DNA of 64,000 nt, taken from Ascidia mentula (taxonomy: Eukaryota > Chordata > Ascidiacea > Phlebobranchia > Ascidiidae). The stretch lies in NCBI GenBank assembly GCA_947561715.1, contig OX387197.1, forward strand, positions 11,963,001 to 12,027,000, read 5' to 3'. This document shows, piece after piece, positions 46,761 to 61,100 of this stretch; the first letter of the stretch is position 1; the number at the start of each line of letters is the position of its first letter. The notes under the pieces were generated by a model that saw nothing but the letters and a program-made list of their open reading frames with translations, did not search any database and was not told the origin of the DNA. Both the position numbers and the translations under genes were made by a program.

Positions 46761-47992
46761 CACCGCAATTTAAATGTTAACCACCCAACATTCAAAGGCA
46801 AAAACAAGGAAAAAGGACACGCTAACGCCGCTGCGGGAGGCAGTTTTAACAAGTTGTTGTATACTGCTGGAAACTATACACCCATTGTTCTTTATCATTA
46901 ACACAGCATCCGGTTGTGGATGTGGGACATTTCAAGAAAGAGCCGTTTGCCATGGTTCAACTCTTTTCCCAGGACTTGGGCCTTATCAACGAATGTTTGG
47001 TCAACGCGGTGTTGCTGGCATTTTTTGATGTGACGTCTCGGCGATGCATTTTTAATCGTCCCTTACATTTTGTCCTGGCGCTATATAATTGCATCATTTT
47101 ACTTGGTCATCTACACGAGCTTTGTTCATAATTATTTACAAAATTACCATGGAAATGTTACGTACACGCAATTGAACTATATCATTTAGGATCGCGACCC
47201 ACTTGAGCGTTTTGATGTTGAGTCGTCGTCATGGCAGAGTATGATTTGCAAAGAAATTTAATTATGCTTGTGCAAAACTGGTTTTTTGCACTTTTGTTTG
47301 ATGTGATCTGTTACAACAGTGTTTCTTGATTCGATAAATAAGAAGTGAATAAAAAAGTAATTTGTTAATGACAATTTGCAATATTTGTTATCACCTCTAA
47401 AAATGTCGACCATATTATCATAAACAAATATAAAACAGAAACAAAATCATTAAAATACAGTGCACAATATTGGGGTGAATGAAATGTTTTACTTCATTAG
47501 GGGTACCACAAAAGATTAAAAAGGGAGAGAGACCGCAAAAGAAGAGACTATGTGTGTCTTCATGACATTTTTACGGATGAGTGCGCCACCGCCGGTTTCA
47601 TGAAAACTGCGATTACACCTGTCCGCTTTACACTACTGCTCATAACATAGGACTAGTCACACCCACACTAGAGGTCCATATTTCATAGCAAACAGTGTCT
47701 TAATTGGATCAGAACAAACTATAACTTAATTGCGAATCAAGACAATTTCATACTGTTGTTGACGAGGAATTTGAATTCAACACACAAAAAAAACGATCTA
47801 TACAATCAACTTAAATATCACAGTCACTCAGATCATTGCACAAATATTTACTAAACATGCGTGGATTGCACCAGTTTAAAAAATCTTGCAAATATTGACA
47901 AGAAATAAACACAAACTAGTACCAGACGCAAAGCATAAATGTTTTCACTTTACATAGAAACAATTATTCTAACAAAAACACGATCGATAAGA

Positions 47993-50900
47993 TTACTGTA
48001 CACAACACTGTGCTTGTGAGGACGCTTCTGTGTTTAAATATTCCGAAGCTTTACTATAGGCGTAAGTGGCATCACGAACAGCTTGTGTGATAACATCTGT
48101 GTCATCGTAGTTTTCTTCAGATGTTTTAACATTGTTATTGTTGGGACATTCAACACGTCGCGATGACGTCGCAACACATTTCCTAGCCCCATATAAGTTT
48201 TGGGATTGTTCTTGGCTGTCGGTATCGAATTCACCGTTGGCCAAACGTTCGGGTTTCTCTTCAGCATTGTATTGTTTTAAACAGTCCACGGTCTTGAGAA
48301 TTATGTCTTTACTCTCTGATTGCGGAAGATTGAGTAAGTAGCTTTTTGGAACAATTTCAACAATCCTATAGTTTTCATATTTTTAGGCCATCAACACATT
48401 TTTGCTATCACAGGTACTTGATCAAACTTACCATTTGGCAGTAATTCCACTAACCACCGAAATATAACTGTTTTCGTCCAACTCAAACTTGTTAAAAATT
48501 ATCCATTCTGGGTGGCGACTGGAGTTTGAGTTCGGATGAATACGTGCCACATGTCGATCCCTTATGATGTGGTAATTTCCACAACCATCAGTGTGCCACG
48601 CAATCTGAGAATTTTAGATTCAGGTAAAACGTACCGTCTACTTTGTGTAAACAATTTTACAAAACATACCTCCATAAAATATCCTGCTAGAAGTGCTTTT
48701 TTAATGCTACTTTCCCGCAAATCTGGATCATTTATTGGCTCACTTATTGGCAATTCAAGGTTTTCCATTGTTGATAAAATGCTCTTCCGATTTTTCACAG
48801 CAATTTGGAGAGAGTTGTAATTCAAATAATGCTTATTGCACCATAACTCAGACTTATCATCTGTTTAATTGTTTTTAAAGAAATAGATTATCGTATGTCC
48901 ACGTGTAGCATAAACATGAACTCCATATCGAACAACAGAACGCGCGGACCATTTCCAAAAATATTGAGGACAAAGAAAAAAAGCACATATTTTTATATCT
49001 GTATTTTATGTAAACGAAGTAATTGAGTCGTCGGTTAATGCCAAGCGCTCCCGGGTTACGAAATGTTGCGATGCTGTTTAAACTTTCGTTTTGTTGGTTT
49101 TGATAACATAATGATCTTTTCCGAGATCTTTAGCGCAAATATCCACGTTTGGATTGGCCAAAGATCGTGCAGAAACATAAAGCATTACGTTAATATGTCC
49201 AAAATTATGTGTTAAATAATCTTAAGATAGTATATTTTTTTCGTTATTCGATAAACATTACTTTGCACAAACTGTTGATAGATGTGCAGCAACGTGAAAT
49301 GATCACCAGCTTCTTGTTGCAAGCGTTCGTGACATTTTCTTGCATCAATTTCGGCATTTCGTGGAATTACGAAGCATGATGGTGCCGTTAACATCGCAAC
49401 AACAGACAAAACCTCCTGGGTATTATAAAATACAAAATATTATAGAACTCGATTTCATATTTTCTTTGATAGAGGAATTTACTGACCTGCACACAATCTT
49501 CCCCGCAGCTTGAAATTACTGTTTTTGCTTGAGAAATTGTAAGACGTAACTCGCTTAACACCAGTCCTAAATCCGATAAGTTTCCGCTTTCATCCAAAGC
49601 GCCATGGTAGTCTAATTCTTCCAAAGCAAGCATGTACGCTTCTGTGTCTATACATGAACGTAATAATTGTCATATCGACAAGAGTGAAAACGATAATGGC
49701 AAAATCAATCAAACCAGGAGGTTCAATAAGTTGTAGTTGAGCAAAGGATATATTTAATCTCGGCAAAAGCCTTTTGATGAGGAGAATCTTCGATGTCAAT
49801 TCAGATTTGGTTATTGGGGAGGTTTTTTGCTCATCCATTTTCTGCATATTTAGCCTCCGAGTTTATAGCTGTATTGGGCAACAGTGATATCACGATCAGC
49901 TTTACAAACCTGGAATGTTTCCAGGGAATATAGGCGATAAACATTGCCCTGTAGAGAACATTTTTCAGTTCTTGTCATGGCACTGGAACGTGAAATAATT
50001 TCGTTGGAAGAAGAGTGCATGCGAACTCGGCAGTTGTAAACCTACAACAAAATTTACGTTTGGTTATAACTTAAAACAGAGTATATGAATTTATACCAGG
50101 TGACAGTGCAGCGATCGTATCATCCAACCTCTGACTTTAATTAAATAACATCGAGGTAATTCCATAATTTTATTGAGTAGGCTACATTACATGTTTGCAC
50201 TGAAGGAACCCTGATGTACGTAATCTCACCTGGGAGACATTATTGGCAAATTATAAGGTTGTTTAAGTGCTTGAATAATCAGTGAAAGAGCTGCAGGCAG
50301 TGCACACTGTTTGGATCTTTCAGTTCTTATATCATTACAGGACTGGCCTGCTAAGCAGGCGAAAATTAATCCACATTGTGGTGATTTGGCAGTTATTGTC
50401 AATTGGTTTGATATTTTCTTAGGTACTTCTAGCTTCCGGTGAACAACCAACGACGAAACCACTATTCCAAACAACTGCTTTGGAATTCAATAGTGTTTTA
50501 GTCGGTTCAATAGCGGCGCATATTCTGAAGTTCATGAACATTAAAACATTTACCACTTTTTGTTGCAGTCCGCTGTCGATAACAACGTCAATATTTTCTA
50601 CAGAAAACGAGGATTCAGCGATGCTGTCTGCTAAAATAATCCGACGATTTACCAGATTTTGATCGTTCGTTGAGCTTTTCAGCCTCTCATATAAAGCCTG
50701 AACGTTGTGAATGTCAGACAGAAAGATGATAATAGTAATTGCGGTATAGTAGATTCAGACCTGTTGCTTGCCGTAAGTAAGATTTCGATGGATAGTTACT
50801 ATGTCAACTTCCCCGCATTCTCCTCGCACAGACAAAATTGCTGTTTGACGCACAATTTCTTCACTAGTCTTTTCGATCTCCTATACCAAAAAGCAGATTT

Positions 50901-52715
50901 ATTAATTAAACATTACAAAAAAAACAATTTTATTCACCACTTTTGACGGCAAGAAGACGATGAAGTCACCTTTGATTTCTTGGTTTAGATGCAGTTTCAC
51001 CGCCAAATTCGCGGCTTGTACGCTTACTAGAGTGTTTTCATCTGGAACATAATTTATGTTTAGTTGTTTTAGTCGTTCCGTTTCGATTCGACTTCTTCTT
51101 CTTTTTTCTTCGTCGTCCCTGGTGATCATTTTTGAATCAACATTGGATACAAATGAGGTTTCTTCCTCAAGAAAAAACAAATCGACAATGGGTACACCCT
51201 CAAAATACTCCTCAAGTATTGGCATCGCATATGAAAGGCTGATAACGATTAGTTTCAAGTCTTCCCTTATCGTGGTAACAACCCTAAAACAGAAACTTAT
51301 TTAGTGGAAAACTTCCCAACGATGCGGACACGTGTATTTTGTATAGGAACTATTATACAATCGCCGTCCCCGTACATACTTTAAAACCGAGAGAAGAATG
51401 TCTGTGGCAACTGTCCTTTCCTGCGCTTCGTCAACAATAACAAAACTGTACTTTGTAAGCAATGGATCATCTCCCATTTCCTGTAGTAAAATATCATCCG
51501 TACAAAACCTATGGAAAGAAGGCGGTAATGCACATTTGGACGAGAACGACGGTACGAAAATTAACGACATAATTACTTTAGAATGGTGTCCTCACACGTG
51601 CAATTTATCTGCGGAACCTCGTATCCAACTTCGTTACCAACACTTGTAAAGTCCATTTCTTGAGCTACCTTTAAGGATACAAAAAAGTAAAACCACGGCT
51701 CAGATAACAGTATGAGGAATTTGTCCGTTTGATTTAAATTGAATTGGATATCTAATCAAACAACAAAATAAGAACTTATATATTTTAGAATGGAAAATAT
51801 TTGAAAAAATATAAAACCGCTGTACGAATAAACAAATACAATATGTTGAATTTTTCTTCCATGTGACCTTATAAATTATACATAAGGTCAATCGAGTCTA
51901 CATACCTGTGCCGCAAGGGATATCGCAGAGATTGCTTCTGGTTGACAACATACAACAGTTCCAAATTGAAAATTTGATTCCCTCGAAAACTGAGCACACC
52001 ATTGTGGTATCTGCGAGTTTCACCCAATATAAGATAAGGTTTCTACCGAACTGTTTAGGACAGGCAAAATTTATATATATTTTTTATCAATGGTAAAAAT
52101 ATGGATTATCTTGGTCAAAATAATCCAGTTCGTAGACATAAGACTGATACGGCACATTTCATAATTTGGTAAAAATATATTGTTGTTCTTTTAATCAGCC
52201 AACCTGTGTGCTCTTTCCACTTGCACACCGACCAGTTACGAGAACTGCAGGACTTTCATCAACAGCCAAAACAAAATCATCCTTGACTTTCCACACAGGT
52301 AAAGTTTTTCTTCTGTCTAGTAACTCGTAATACATTGTTGAGTAGGGCAAACCGTCGAAAGGGTTTATTTCCAAACTGTCTTGTTCGCTCAAGGAGTTGC
52401 ACAGTTCATCTTCATTTGCATCCGATTCGTCAAACGATTCATGTTCGTCGTCACGGTTGGTTATATTTGACAAAACATTCTCTTCGAGAACTGATAAACT
52501 ATTGTCTGCATGAAAATACAACTAACAGTGAGGACTGTAGTCAGACGTGATGTAGAGATAAGTGACAAGCGAACGCAACAGACATTGAAACCATTTACCT
52601 CAGATGTCTCAAAACGACAGTTATCATGCATGCTGCTAAATAAATAAACAGACAAACCTTGTTCTGGTTGAAAATTGTTGTCCTCCAATGACCAATCTTC
52701 TAATAATTCATCCAT
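47993..52715 (-). CDS. DHX32: DEAH/DEAQ-box helicase-like protein, DHX32/DQX1 group
   Basis: Fifteen exons: 52715-52658, 52505-52204, 52010-51906, 51668-51577, 51508-51380, 51283-50941, 50880-50761, 50697-50557, 50041-49910, 49841-49715, 49647-49487, 49415-49262, 48860-48670, 48604-48432 and 48365-47993; 866 residues (human DHX32 743). Group markers are LEINPFDGLPYSTMYYELL before the ATPase core, Walker A TGRCASGKSTQ, FCTDDILLQEM, motif II VDEAQERTVATDILL, LALEELDYHGALDESGNL, GDHFTLLHIYQQF, SIKKALLAGYFMEI, HPEWIIFNKF and SYLLNLPQSESKDII. The motif VI site reads ISRSSAMTRTEKC, without the QRxGRAGR arginines, as in DHX32. The protein ends CCVQ, a possible prenylation box. Intron 8 carries a decayed hammerhead repeat. 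Confidence 0.93.
50042..50556 (-). other. DHX32 intron 8
   Basis: 515-base intron. The ORF at 50226-50474 is intronic. Contains hammerhead remnant at 50288-50325. Confidence 0.6.
50288..50325 (-). mobile_element. Hammerhead repeat remnant (copy 6)
   Basis: Minus-strand sequence AAACAGTGTGCACTGCCTGC followed by AGCTCT matches the 3' half of the repeat. The ribozyme boxes are degraded. Confidence 0.6.
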
Positions 52716-55105
52716 ATGTAACTTACTAAATTAGCAATACTTGTTGTTAAAAGGCTCACTTGAGTATAAGAATGACGCTGAAAATCTAGTTACCCCCTTA
52801 TCAGGTATATAGCTCCTTCGTAAGTCTGTTCCGAAAGAATACAGTTGACGTGTCAATTGCTCTGGCGGCTGATGTAAGCCTACCATGAACTCTTACTTAA
52901 TTATATCCTGAAACGTCGACTTTAGACCGTTTTAAAATAAGTTTTTTTCAAAGCAGTAGCCACCATGCAGTCACATACAATTTGAATTTTCCATGAGTTA
53001 GTTCCAAGATTTACACAAATTCAATTACCCTATCCATCCAGTTTATTTCATCATCTGTATCAAAATACTCTCTTATTATGTTATAGCTGATTGTTATGGC
53101 TTTAGCTTCCAACACTTGAACACGACTGTACTGGCCGTACGTGGTATGAAAGCTATTGTTCGTACCATTCAACGAGCTTAATGTTTAACTGCGGTACACT
53201 CTCTTGTCAAGTCTTTCTAACCTTCTCGCTCCGAAACACGCCTCGCTTGTCTCTTTATAATCTCTTACTCTTTCTGCGGTCGCTTTGTGTTTTTCTTTCA
53301 TTTGAAAGACTTGGCCAGACAAAATAGCCTACTTTGTTAACAATAGACAAACAGGTGGGCTACTACGTTTTAATTTTCAATTCGGTTATAGCAGCTACGT
53401 GGAAACGTACCAATTACTCTCTATAGACTAGTACCACAACTCAAATGAGTTTGCATGCCAAAATACTTTCCAAATCTGGAAGCGCGCCACACTTTTTTGT
53501 TTCAATAAATGCTTCAAATGCTTGTATTTTGAAAAACACCCGCTAAAAACCTGAAAACGCATTGTAGGCCTATCAAGTTTCCAAAAAATGATTGGGTGCA
53601 TCGAAAAGAATATGATGTATGCTGTAATATTCCGAATATAGCGATTTATATACTTGCCATTATTCAAACGATAGTGTGACAAATTTTAGACTCGTTTGTG
53701 TCCAGTGTTGTGCACCCCGGACTAACTCATACCAAGTCTGTTGTCGAGCATAGGTGAAGCTTTTACCTCCTATATATTAGTTAAATTCTTTACAATTCTG
53801 TCATTCAAATTTATCTGAGGAAAAAATGGTATGGTTTCCCAATTATCTCATTTTTCGGGAATATGTTTATTGCGGTTGTTTCCGTTTATTGTTCACGAAT
53901 ACAGCTTGAAACAAAACAAATTGAACAATTTTTTTGCTTTTATTATTGCCAATTCAAAGTTGTTTCGTGGCCCAGCACTGAAGCAAGAACCAATTAGACA
54001 TACAGTTGACTAATTATGAAGACAAGAACGTTTCAATCTTACAAAAGAAACAACAGGACTTCCAGAATATACAATCATAGATGCAGACTAATTGCTTTTA
54101 TATATAGGGTGGTCGAACTTTTTTGCTTTAAATTGTTTAACTTTCATAGGTGGAATATCTTTGTTTTGTGATTATTTCCTAGTTTTATGAACGATGTCCC
54201 TTATTTTGTTATGGTGTCGCCTTCATTTGGCAATTATTCATAGAAATCTTACGTCTGTTTCTTCAAAGGACTAATGGACGAAGTTACAGTTGCACTGCTG
54301 AACCCGAAGGCAGTGGTGGATGCTGCTTGTTTTGTTTGCTACTTTTAGATTTTGTGTGCTCTATGTTGTATTATGCAAAAAAGTATCTGAATGTATTTTT
54401 GTTGAATTTGTTAAAAAATAGTGTTAAGTTAATAATAAAAGCACAAGGCAGAATGTACCCTATGTTTTTCAGTAGGAGTGTATGTATCAATATCCATCAC
54501 ATTGTTTTTTATTGGAATTAATGTGTAAACTTGCCGTTTTAAAATTCGTTAAACAAGCTGACATATAGGAATACCAATAATAGATTTGCTCATAATTCTA
54601 AGAATAAACAGACTGGCCTACGAAAACATTGACATGTTTTATTTAAAACAAACAATATAGCCCAAATAACTAAGTCTATAACATTTGCTAGTAAATACAG
54701 TCAAAACGTTTGCTAATGAATTTAAGAGCAGTGATTTGGGTTGTTTGTCTTGAAGGTTCATAAATATATTAGTTATGTTCCTATGTTTTAGTTAAAACTG
54801 ACTTGAACCTTTAATTGTTAATTTTTTGCAAAATTGGGCTACATTTACTAAAGTTTAAAACTGAATCTATGTAGCAAAGTAGGTAGACTATATGGTACCT
54901 TAAAGAGAACTGATGCTTTGTATATTTTTAATGATTGTTATGTGAATTTAGTCAAAATATATTTGTTAAGTGGTACATATTTGACTTGTGTAATTTGCAG
55001 ATGTTAAGGTTGACACAATTTAAGTTTGTTTGCTTTTTGTCAACTTGAGACATAACTTTATAAATGAATCAACAAACTACAAGGTTGTAGCCTGGTTTTA
55101 ATGAA
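52716..55105. other. Divergent intergenic region, DHX32 to R3H gene
   Basis: 2.4 kb holding both promoters. No ORF resembles a known family and no terminal repeats were found. Confidence 0.5.
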
Positions 55106-58100
55106 ATGGATCGTATTGAAAACATACTCGATACTGGCGGAAGATATCTGAGTTCATCTGACAGACAATTTGTCTCGACATTACTAAATGAATTGGAACA
55201 GTTCCAATACCAAGCCCCCAAAGACAGGTTCGTTTTATTTTATTTGATGCAAGTGGGAATTTAGATATATATACATTTTTTTTGCAAATACTACCCAACT
55301 TGTATCCGACTAAGTAAAAAAAGTAGTGTCTCAAATTTCTGGGTTGAATTGACTGATAATAAAATTAGTGAAATTGACAAATCAAAATAGGCGGTTATGC
55401 AATTGTTCCTGAATTTATATACATACATATTTGTTGGCAGTTTACAACAACAAATTAATGGAGTAACAGTGATATGTTTCCCAGTTTTCATGATAATTTT
55501 GCTATTTGTGTTCGTAGGGTTTTCTTCAAAAAGTTTGCCAAACTGTTTTATACTTACCACACAAAGATTTTTTTCGTCTGGTTGCTTCATAAACTAATGC
55601 ATCATTGTATTGTGTAAATTTTGGGCATCCAAGTTTAGTAGACAAGCAACATTATAATCAAAACTCATTTGGTTTGTTTTAGCCAGTTGGTATGTTGTAA
55701 ACTAAGCTGGTTTGATTTTAAACTATTTTTTGTTCTTTTGTTATTTGATGACATTGTGGCATAACATTTTATATGTTGTTTGCTTGAATGGGTGTGTTGC
55801 CTCTTTGTTTTACTCCTTTGCTGCTCCGAATAGTGATGCTTTCACAGTAACATGACCCTGCCATTTCTATAATACTTATTGTTGCCACATATCTTGAAAA
55901 ATCAACAATGAGGTTGTATGGTGATTAGTTTGTGTGACACGCCAAATAGAATTTTATTCAGGTATTGTGTCATGACATGTTATATGAACAGAAGCGCATT
56001 AAGTTATAAATTCAGGAAAATTTTGTAAAATATATTCTTGTTCAGAAACAGGAAAGCAGATTTAACATTCCTGACATAAATAAAAATTTTGTTTTGTCAT
56101 ATAAGAATGGTTTACTTTTTATGCCCCTGTACCTTGGCTGGTTAGTCAAGCACTACACGATGGCCCTATCGCAGCTTACTGCATTTTGTCCCGGCGACCT
56201 TTACCGACCTATATATTACACTCCTCCCTCTTGTTGGTCCTATCCAGATTATGCTTGTTGGTATGTCATGACTTGTTAATGTTTGACCGCGGTATAACGT
56301 TAGTTCCATGTTTAATCTCGCCCAATTCCCGTTCTTATCCACTCCAAATGTCGTTACTCGTTACATATTCTCCAAGGTCCTTTGCGTGCGTTAGAGATAT
56401 TAAAGCCGGTTTACCATGTAAAGTTGGGACAAAGGCACTGTTATTCCGCACTGTTCCCACTTCATTAAGCAAGATTGACTTAAATCTTTTTTTCTGGTGC
56501 ATCAATGGCGTGCATGTGAAATTCGCCTGATGCGAATTGTCTGATTTGTTTGATTTTAAAAAATGTTTTCTTCAAAACCACTATGTGATCTGAAATGTTG
56601 ATATCACTATATTGTTTGGCGCTGTGTGATGCTCATTGCTTGGGAGTGGTGGAGTTAATCAATGTCGAATTAATTAAAACTGTCTGGATCGCTACGGTGC
56701 AATCCCGTTTGTGCATCGTCATCGACCTACCAATTCTCGAGGGTCAACTTTGCTTTTACGATTATTTTCGTGTACACTGGATGATCACTTAAGCCTGTTT
56801 TCCTGGCAATGTCTGAAGGTTTTCCAAAAATGTTCTGTTTGGATATGCATGTTTTTTTATCGTATATAGGTCAATCACCTGTGCCAGTCTTTTTTTCCGA
56901 TTTGTTTTGCTTAACCTGCAATATGTTCACAATGTTTCAAACAAGGGAAGTTTATTGTGTGGGATAGCAGTGGCCCTTCGATAAGAAGAAATCCATGTCA
57001 ATAAGGATTCGCGCCGAAATATTTAAAATTATCTGGTGACGTGCCACACCTTATTGTTTCCTAAAGGAATTGTTGTTATATTTTAAACACCCTTCTTCCT
57101 CCCAAGAACTTGAAAGCACTTTCAAAAACTCGCAAATTTATGATCGGTGCAATGAAAAGGATATGAAAGAAACCATTAGAAAGTAACACAATATACAATG
57201 AACGTAATTCAGATTGTTCAAATGTTTATAAATTCGCGGTTGTTTCTGCGCAAGAGTGAGCGGTTGGTAGCTGAACAGAGGTAAGCTTTGACATTCAATT
57301 TGTTTAGTATTCGGTCGCACACACTATTGATCGCACGCAAATTCGATGTAACCGTTCCGTGCGCCGCCTCTTCAACCATTAAACGCCCCAATGCACTTAT
57401 ATATGGTAAGGCAGGTGCCGCTGGAAATTGAAGACAAACATTCTTTACCAACGTAAAACCCAAAGTTGACCTGCATAAAAAGTCGCCGCGATTTTTTACA
57501 TGAATGTACAGAATAATCAGTCGGAAACTACTTAAATTGCTAATCGACAAAAGATTTAAATTGACTTGTTTTGAGAAATATGAAATAACGTAAATAGGAT
57601 TTTCGGAAGTTTGTTGTCGCAAGGTGGCAAACGTTTGTGTATCCAAGGAGGTGGCGATGGTGAGGCAGCCGCAGTTGAATAATTTATTTCCGCTCCTGGC
57701 TAGCACACCTTCTCCTCATTTGTGCCGTGTCCCTAAGATCGTTTGTCAACAATTGGCAACTTTGGCAGTTATTCCCTGGTTGCAAACAGGCGAAAAAAAA
57801 CAGGTGAAAGTTCAACCTTGAACATGAAGATCATTGCAAATTTCGACAAGTCTGCATATAGTAGGGAAGGAAGTTTTCGGTATTTACTATGCGTGCGTTT
57901 CACGTTTGAAAGGAGGTTGTGCGTTTGCGCTCAGATTTGGTTGAATGATTTTTTGAGTGTATTATTCGTGGCGTGAGTTTTTGTGTTTAACTCACAACGG
58001 TTCGCACCTTTTCGTGTTTCCGCTTTTGATGTGCCTCATACTGTGTCACGTGGTCGAAGCTCCATATCAGAGAGCTGGCGCTGGCGGAACAGCGACAACG

Positions 58101-61100
58101 TCAGGTTGCATTAACGTATCTTTGGACCTTCCCCACTCAGTTGCAGTTAAGCACGTGCACTTTGTCGACACTCTCGATCGATTTCTTCCGTGTTTAGGCT
58201 TGTCAGCTAATGTTCGCACTTCGATTTCTTGAAACAACGTTTTGAGACCGATATCGTCACAGTCCTGATTACATATTTTTGGGGTATATACCAGCTATTG
58301 CTGTTGGCTTTGAATAATACGCTATATATGCATGGGCGTATCCAGGGGGGGGGGGGCGAGGGGTCCGGACCCCCCTTTAGTGAAATATTTTGGTCTTTTT
58401 TGATAACTAAACAAACGCCACTGTATTTTTTTGTCAAAATCCGCGTGAAAACCAGAAATTTTTTTTGACTATGACCTGAAAACCGCAACGTGCTTGCATT
58501 TGCCATTGTTTCCAAGCAGGGAGCATGGTTACCCAACACTTGGCATTGTTACCAAACATGTTGCATTGTTACGAAACAAAGGTAATTTTTCGTCAGTTTA
58601 CGGACGAAACGTCGTTTTTCAGTGGCCACGTTGTAATGACAAGCGGTTTACTTGCGTGAAAGTCAATTAGTTAAGTTGTTAAACTTTGAAAGCAGTAGTA
58701 ATAAAATTACGGCGCAAGTACTATACGGCAAACCTCGCATCGAGTGTCCCACAGCATTACACAATTACGCAAGCCACAAAGCCACCGTTTATATGACGAT
58801 TGGCGCGAACACCGGCGTTCGTAATTTGCGATTCTTGCCCACAATTAACCTTTGTTTATACCTGAAAATCGGGGAATTCCCTAACAAAATTGGACCCCCC
58901 CCATTAAAAATTCCGGGATACGCCCCTGGGTATATGTTTAAAATTTAATTGTAGTGTCAATGAACACTTTATTTTAGCATGCTTTGTTGTGAAACTGAAC
59001 TTGGGTGTGAGGTAATAGGTTGTTATCATTTTCTCCTGCATATTGCCTAAATTTTGTCCAGCGATGGCAAATCAATCGATAAAGTATCGATGGGCGTCCC
59101 GGGAAATTAGTGTGATTCAATACTGATATAATTACTGGAAATTTAAATTCTTTGAATGCAGAATACTTTGCAGCTTGACTAACCTGTGAATATCTTAAAA
59201 TTTAAGTCAAATTGAGGAAATGGCGAAATCGAACAGAGCAAATTCTCCCGTCTAGTTGAAATTGTGTGTCGTCTTATCATGAATAGTCGACGTGACTCGG
59301 CGGAGAGACAGTTTTGCGGTGAGACACGACTCAAGTCTGTTTGTACCAAAAAGCGATTTGTGCGATAGCCTTATCCTAACTTGACGTTGACTGTTGATTA
59401 CCACGATAGGCGTTTCCCGAGTTTTCACTCAACTTTCCTCAATTATGATGTTTATTTGAAGCAACCAGTACAAAGTTTGCTTTTAGGGAATGAATGTTTT
59501 CCCTTCTTTACGCAAACAAAGTATTTACGGCATTTGTGTCGATACTTTTGCGTGTACGTGAAGTTGACCATACTGTTTATTGTTTTTGTTAAATATCTTG
59601 AAAGACAAAAGATCGCTTGTGGCGACTTGATTGCGCGCGTTATCCTTGTCGACACGCGATAACGTCCAAGTGTCGACCCCTTCACTTTCAATTGGCCTTC
59701 GGCATTACCCAACTGTTTGCTTTTCCTGTTAAGTCCTCGTCCTTGAAGTAGACAGGCTTTGTCCGGGCGTGTCCCGCGTCACGCGTGTTTTATTGTTGAT
59801 TCGTTTCTTAAATCCCGAAGCTATCCACACAGCACCTTTTTTAAGAACTAACGTATGTGACATAATTTTCATTTGCTTTTTGTTTTTCTGAAGGGCGTTG
59901 ATGTTTCATCCACTTGGTGGATTTCAAAGATATTTGATACACAAGGTTACCGAAGTCTTCCCGAAGTTAACCAGTTTCAGTATCGGAGATGATAATAATC
60001 GAAGAACTGTTGTTTGTTTTAAAAGCAAAAAGTAAGTCTCAAGTTACACATAACTTCCCTTATCGACATGATATTTTTCACTTATTGTGCTTTTTAAGTA
60101 AGACAAGTATTGTGCCTTAAAGGAAAGATCAACAGCAAGGTCTACAAAGCGGCGGCTCAAGAACTCTGCCAACACCGAAGTCGGATTTTAGTTCGTCTCC
60201 ACAACACACCAGAGATGAGGGAAGACGATCTCTACCTGGCACTAGAAGCAGAGATTCTTCTCGAAACAGAAAAAAACAAGATACACCCGATTATTCGCAA
60301 GGAAGGTAATTCAACTTGAATGTAATTCGTGGACTCGAGAAAACATTTGTGTTTGTTAATTAAAGACCAGCAAAAGCGGATTCCATGTCGCACCTTCCCA
60401 AGCCACTGAGAAAAAAGACAGCTACAAAGCGAGACCAATTAAAACGCTCAAGATCACTTCAATCATCCCCTGTACACTTGGATGATCACGAATATTACAT
60501 GACCGACCAAGATGACAAACGGGGCAGAAAGCATCGCGATAATGATTCCAAACGACATCAAAGAAGCGCAAGTTTAAAACCTCTTAACCGCAGGAGGTAA
60601 TTTACCAACTTCAGCAATGATGACTTGGTTATTAAAAATTAAATTAAACTGTAAATAATTGTTTCTATATTTTCTGAAAAATATATTCAACTGATTAAGG
60701 AAATATCCTTGATGTTGTAGTTTTTGACAATATTCACTGTTATCGGTCGGAATATTTGTCATAGGTGTTCTATCATTTGACCAATATTTGGATACTGTTA
60801 TCCTTTTGTGTTTTCGTGTAACCTACATACATACACCCTAACAATGGAGCAACAGTTTACTTGTAAACTAAAATTGCTGCCAGTCGTACAATTGCCGCAA
60901 CTACCGAGAGAAAGTAGGGCGGTCGTATTTATTCGCTGTCACTACTTTTCTTCACCTTCGTGCCCCTACATTGAAAAAGGCCTTTGTAATGGGTTTTGTC
61001 AAATAATAAAATTACCTGTTTTGCCACCGCTTGGTCACATTTGATCCATTACCACATCTACTCAATCCAGTATTGGGCAAACTGTCAGCCAAAGTCCCTA

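Larger units (their letters stand above)
44404..47992. other. Gene-poor 3.6 kb region with foldback element and repeats
   Basis: No gene I can support. It holds the foldback element at about 45401-45850, a hammerhead-like motif at about 46711-46760 and short ORFs without family resemblance. The TP53I3-like promoter lies at its left edge; DHX32 3' UTR at its right. Confidence 0.5.

Noticed and set aside
50226-50474. Minus-strand ORF of 82 codons
   Set aside because: Falls in DHX32 intron 8; the protein alignment jumps from exon 8 to VYNCRVRMHS in exon 9.
53165-56310. Similar words (TTAATGTTTAACTGCGGTA and TTAATGTTTGACCGCGGTA) near 53180 and 56275
   Set aside because: About 20 bases alike only; could be a dispersed repeat but no boundaries are visible.
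57218-57706. Minus-strand ORF of 162 codons in the R3H gene intron
   Set aside because: No recognisable domain and no transcript signals; kept only as an open frame.
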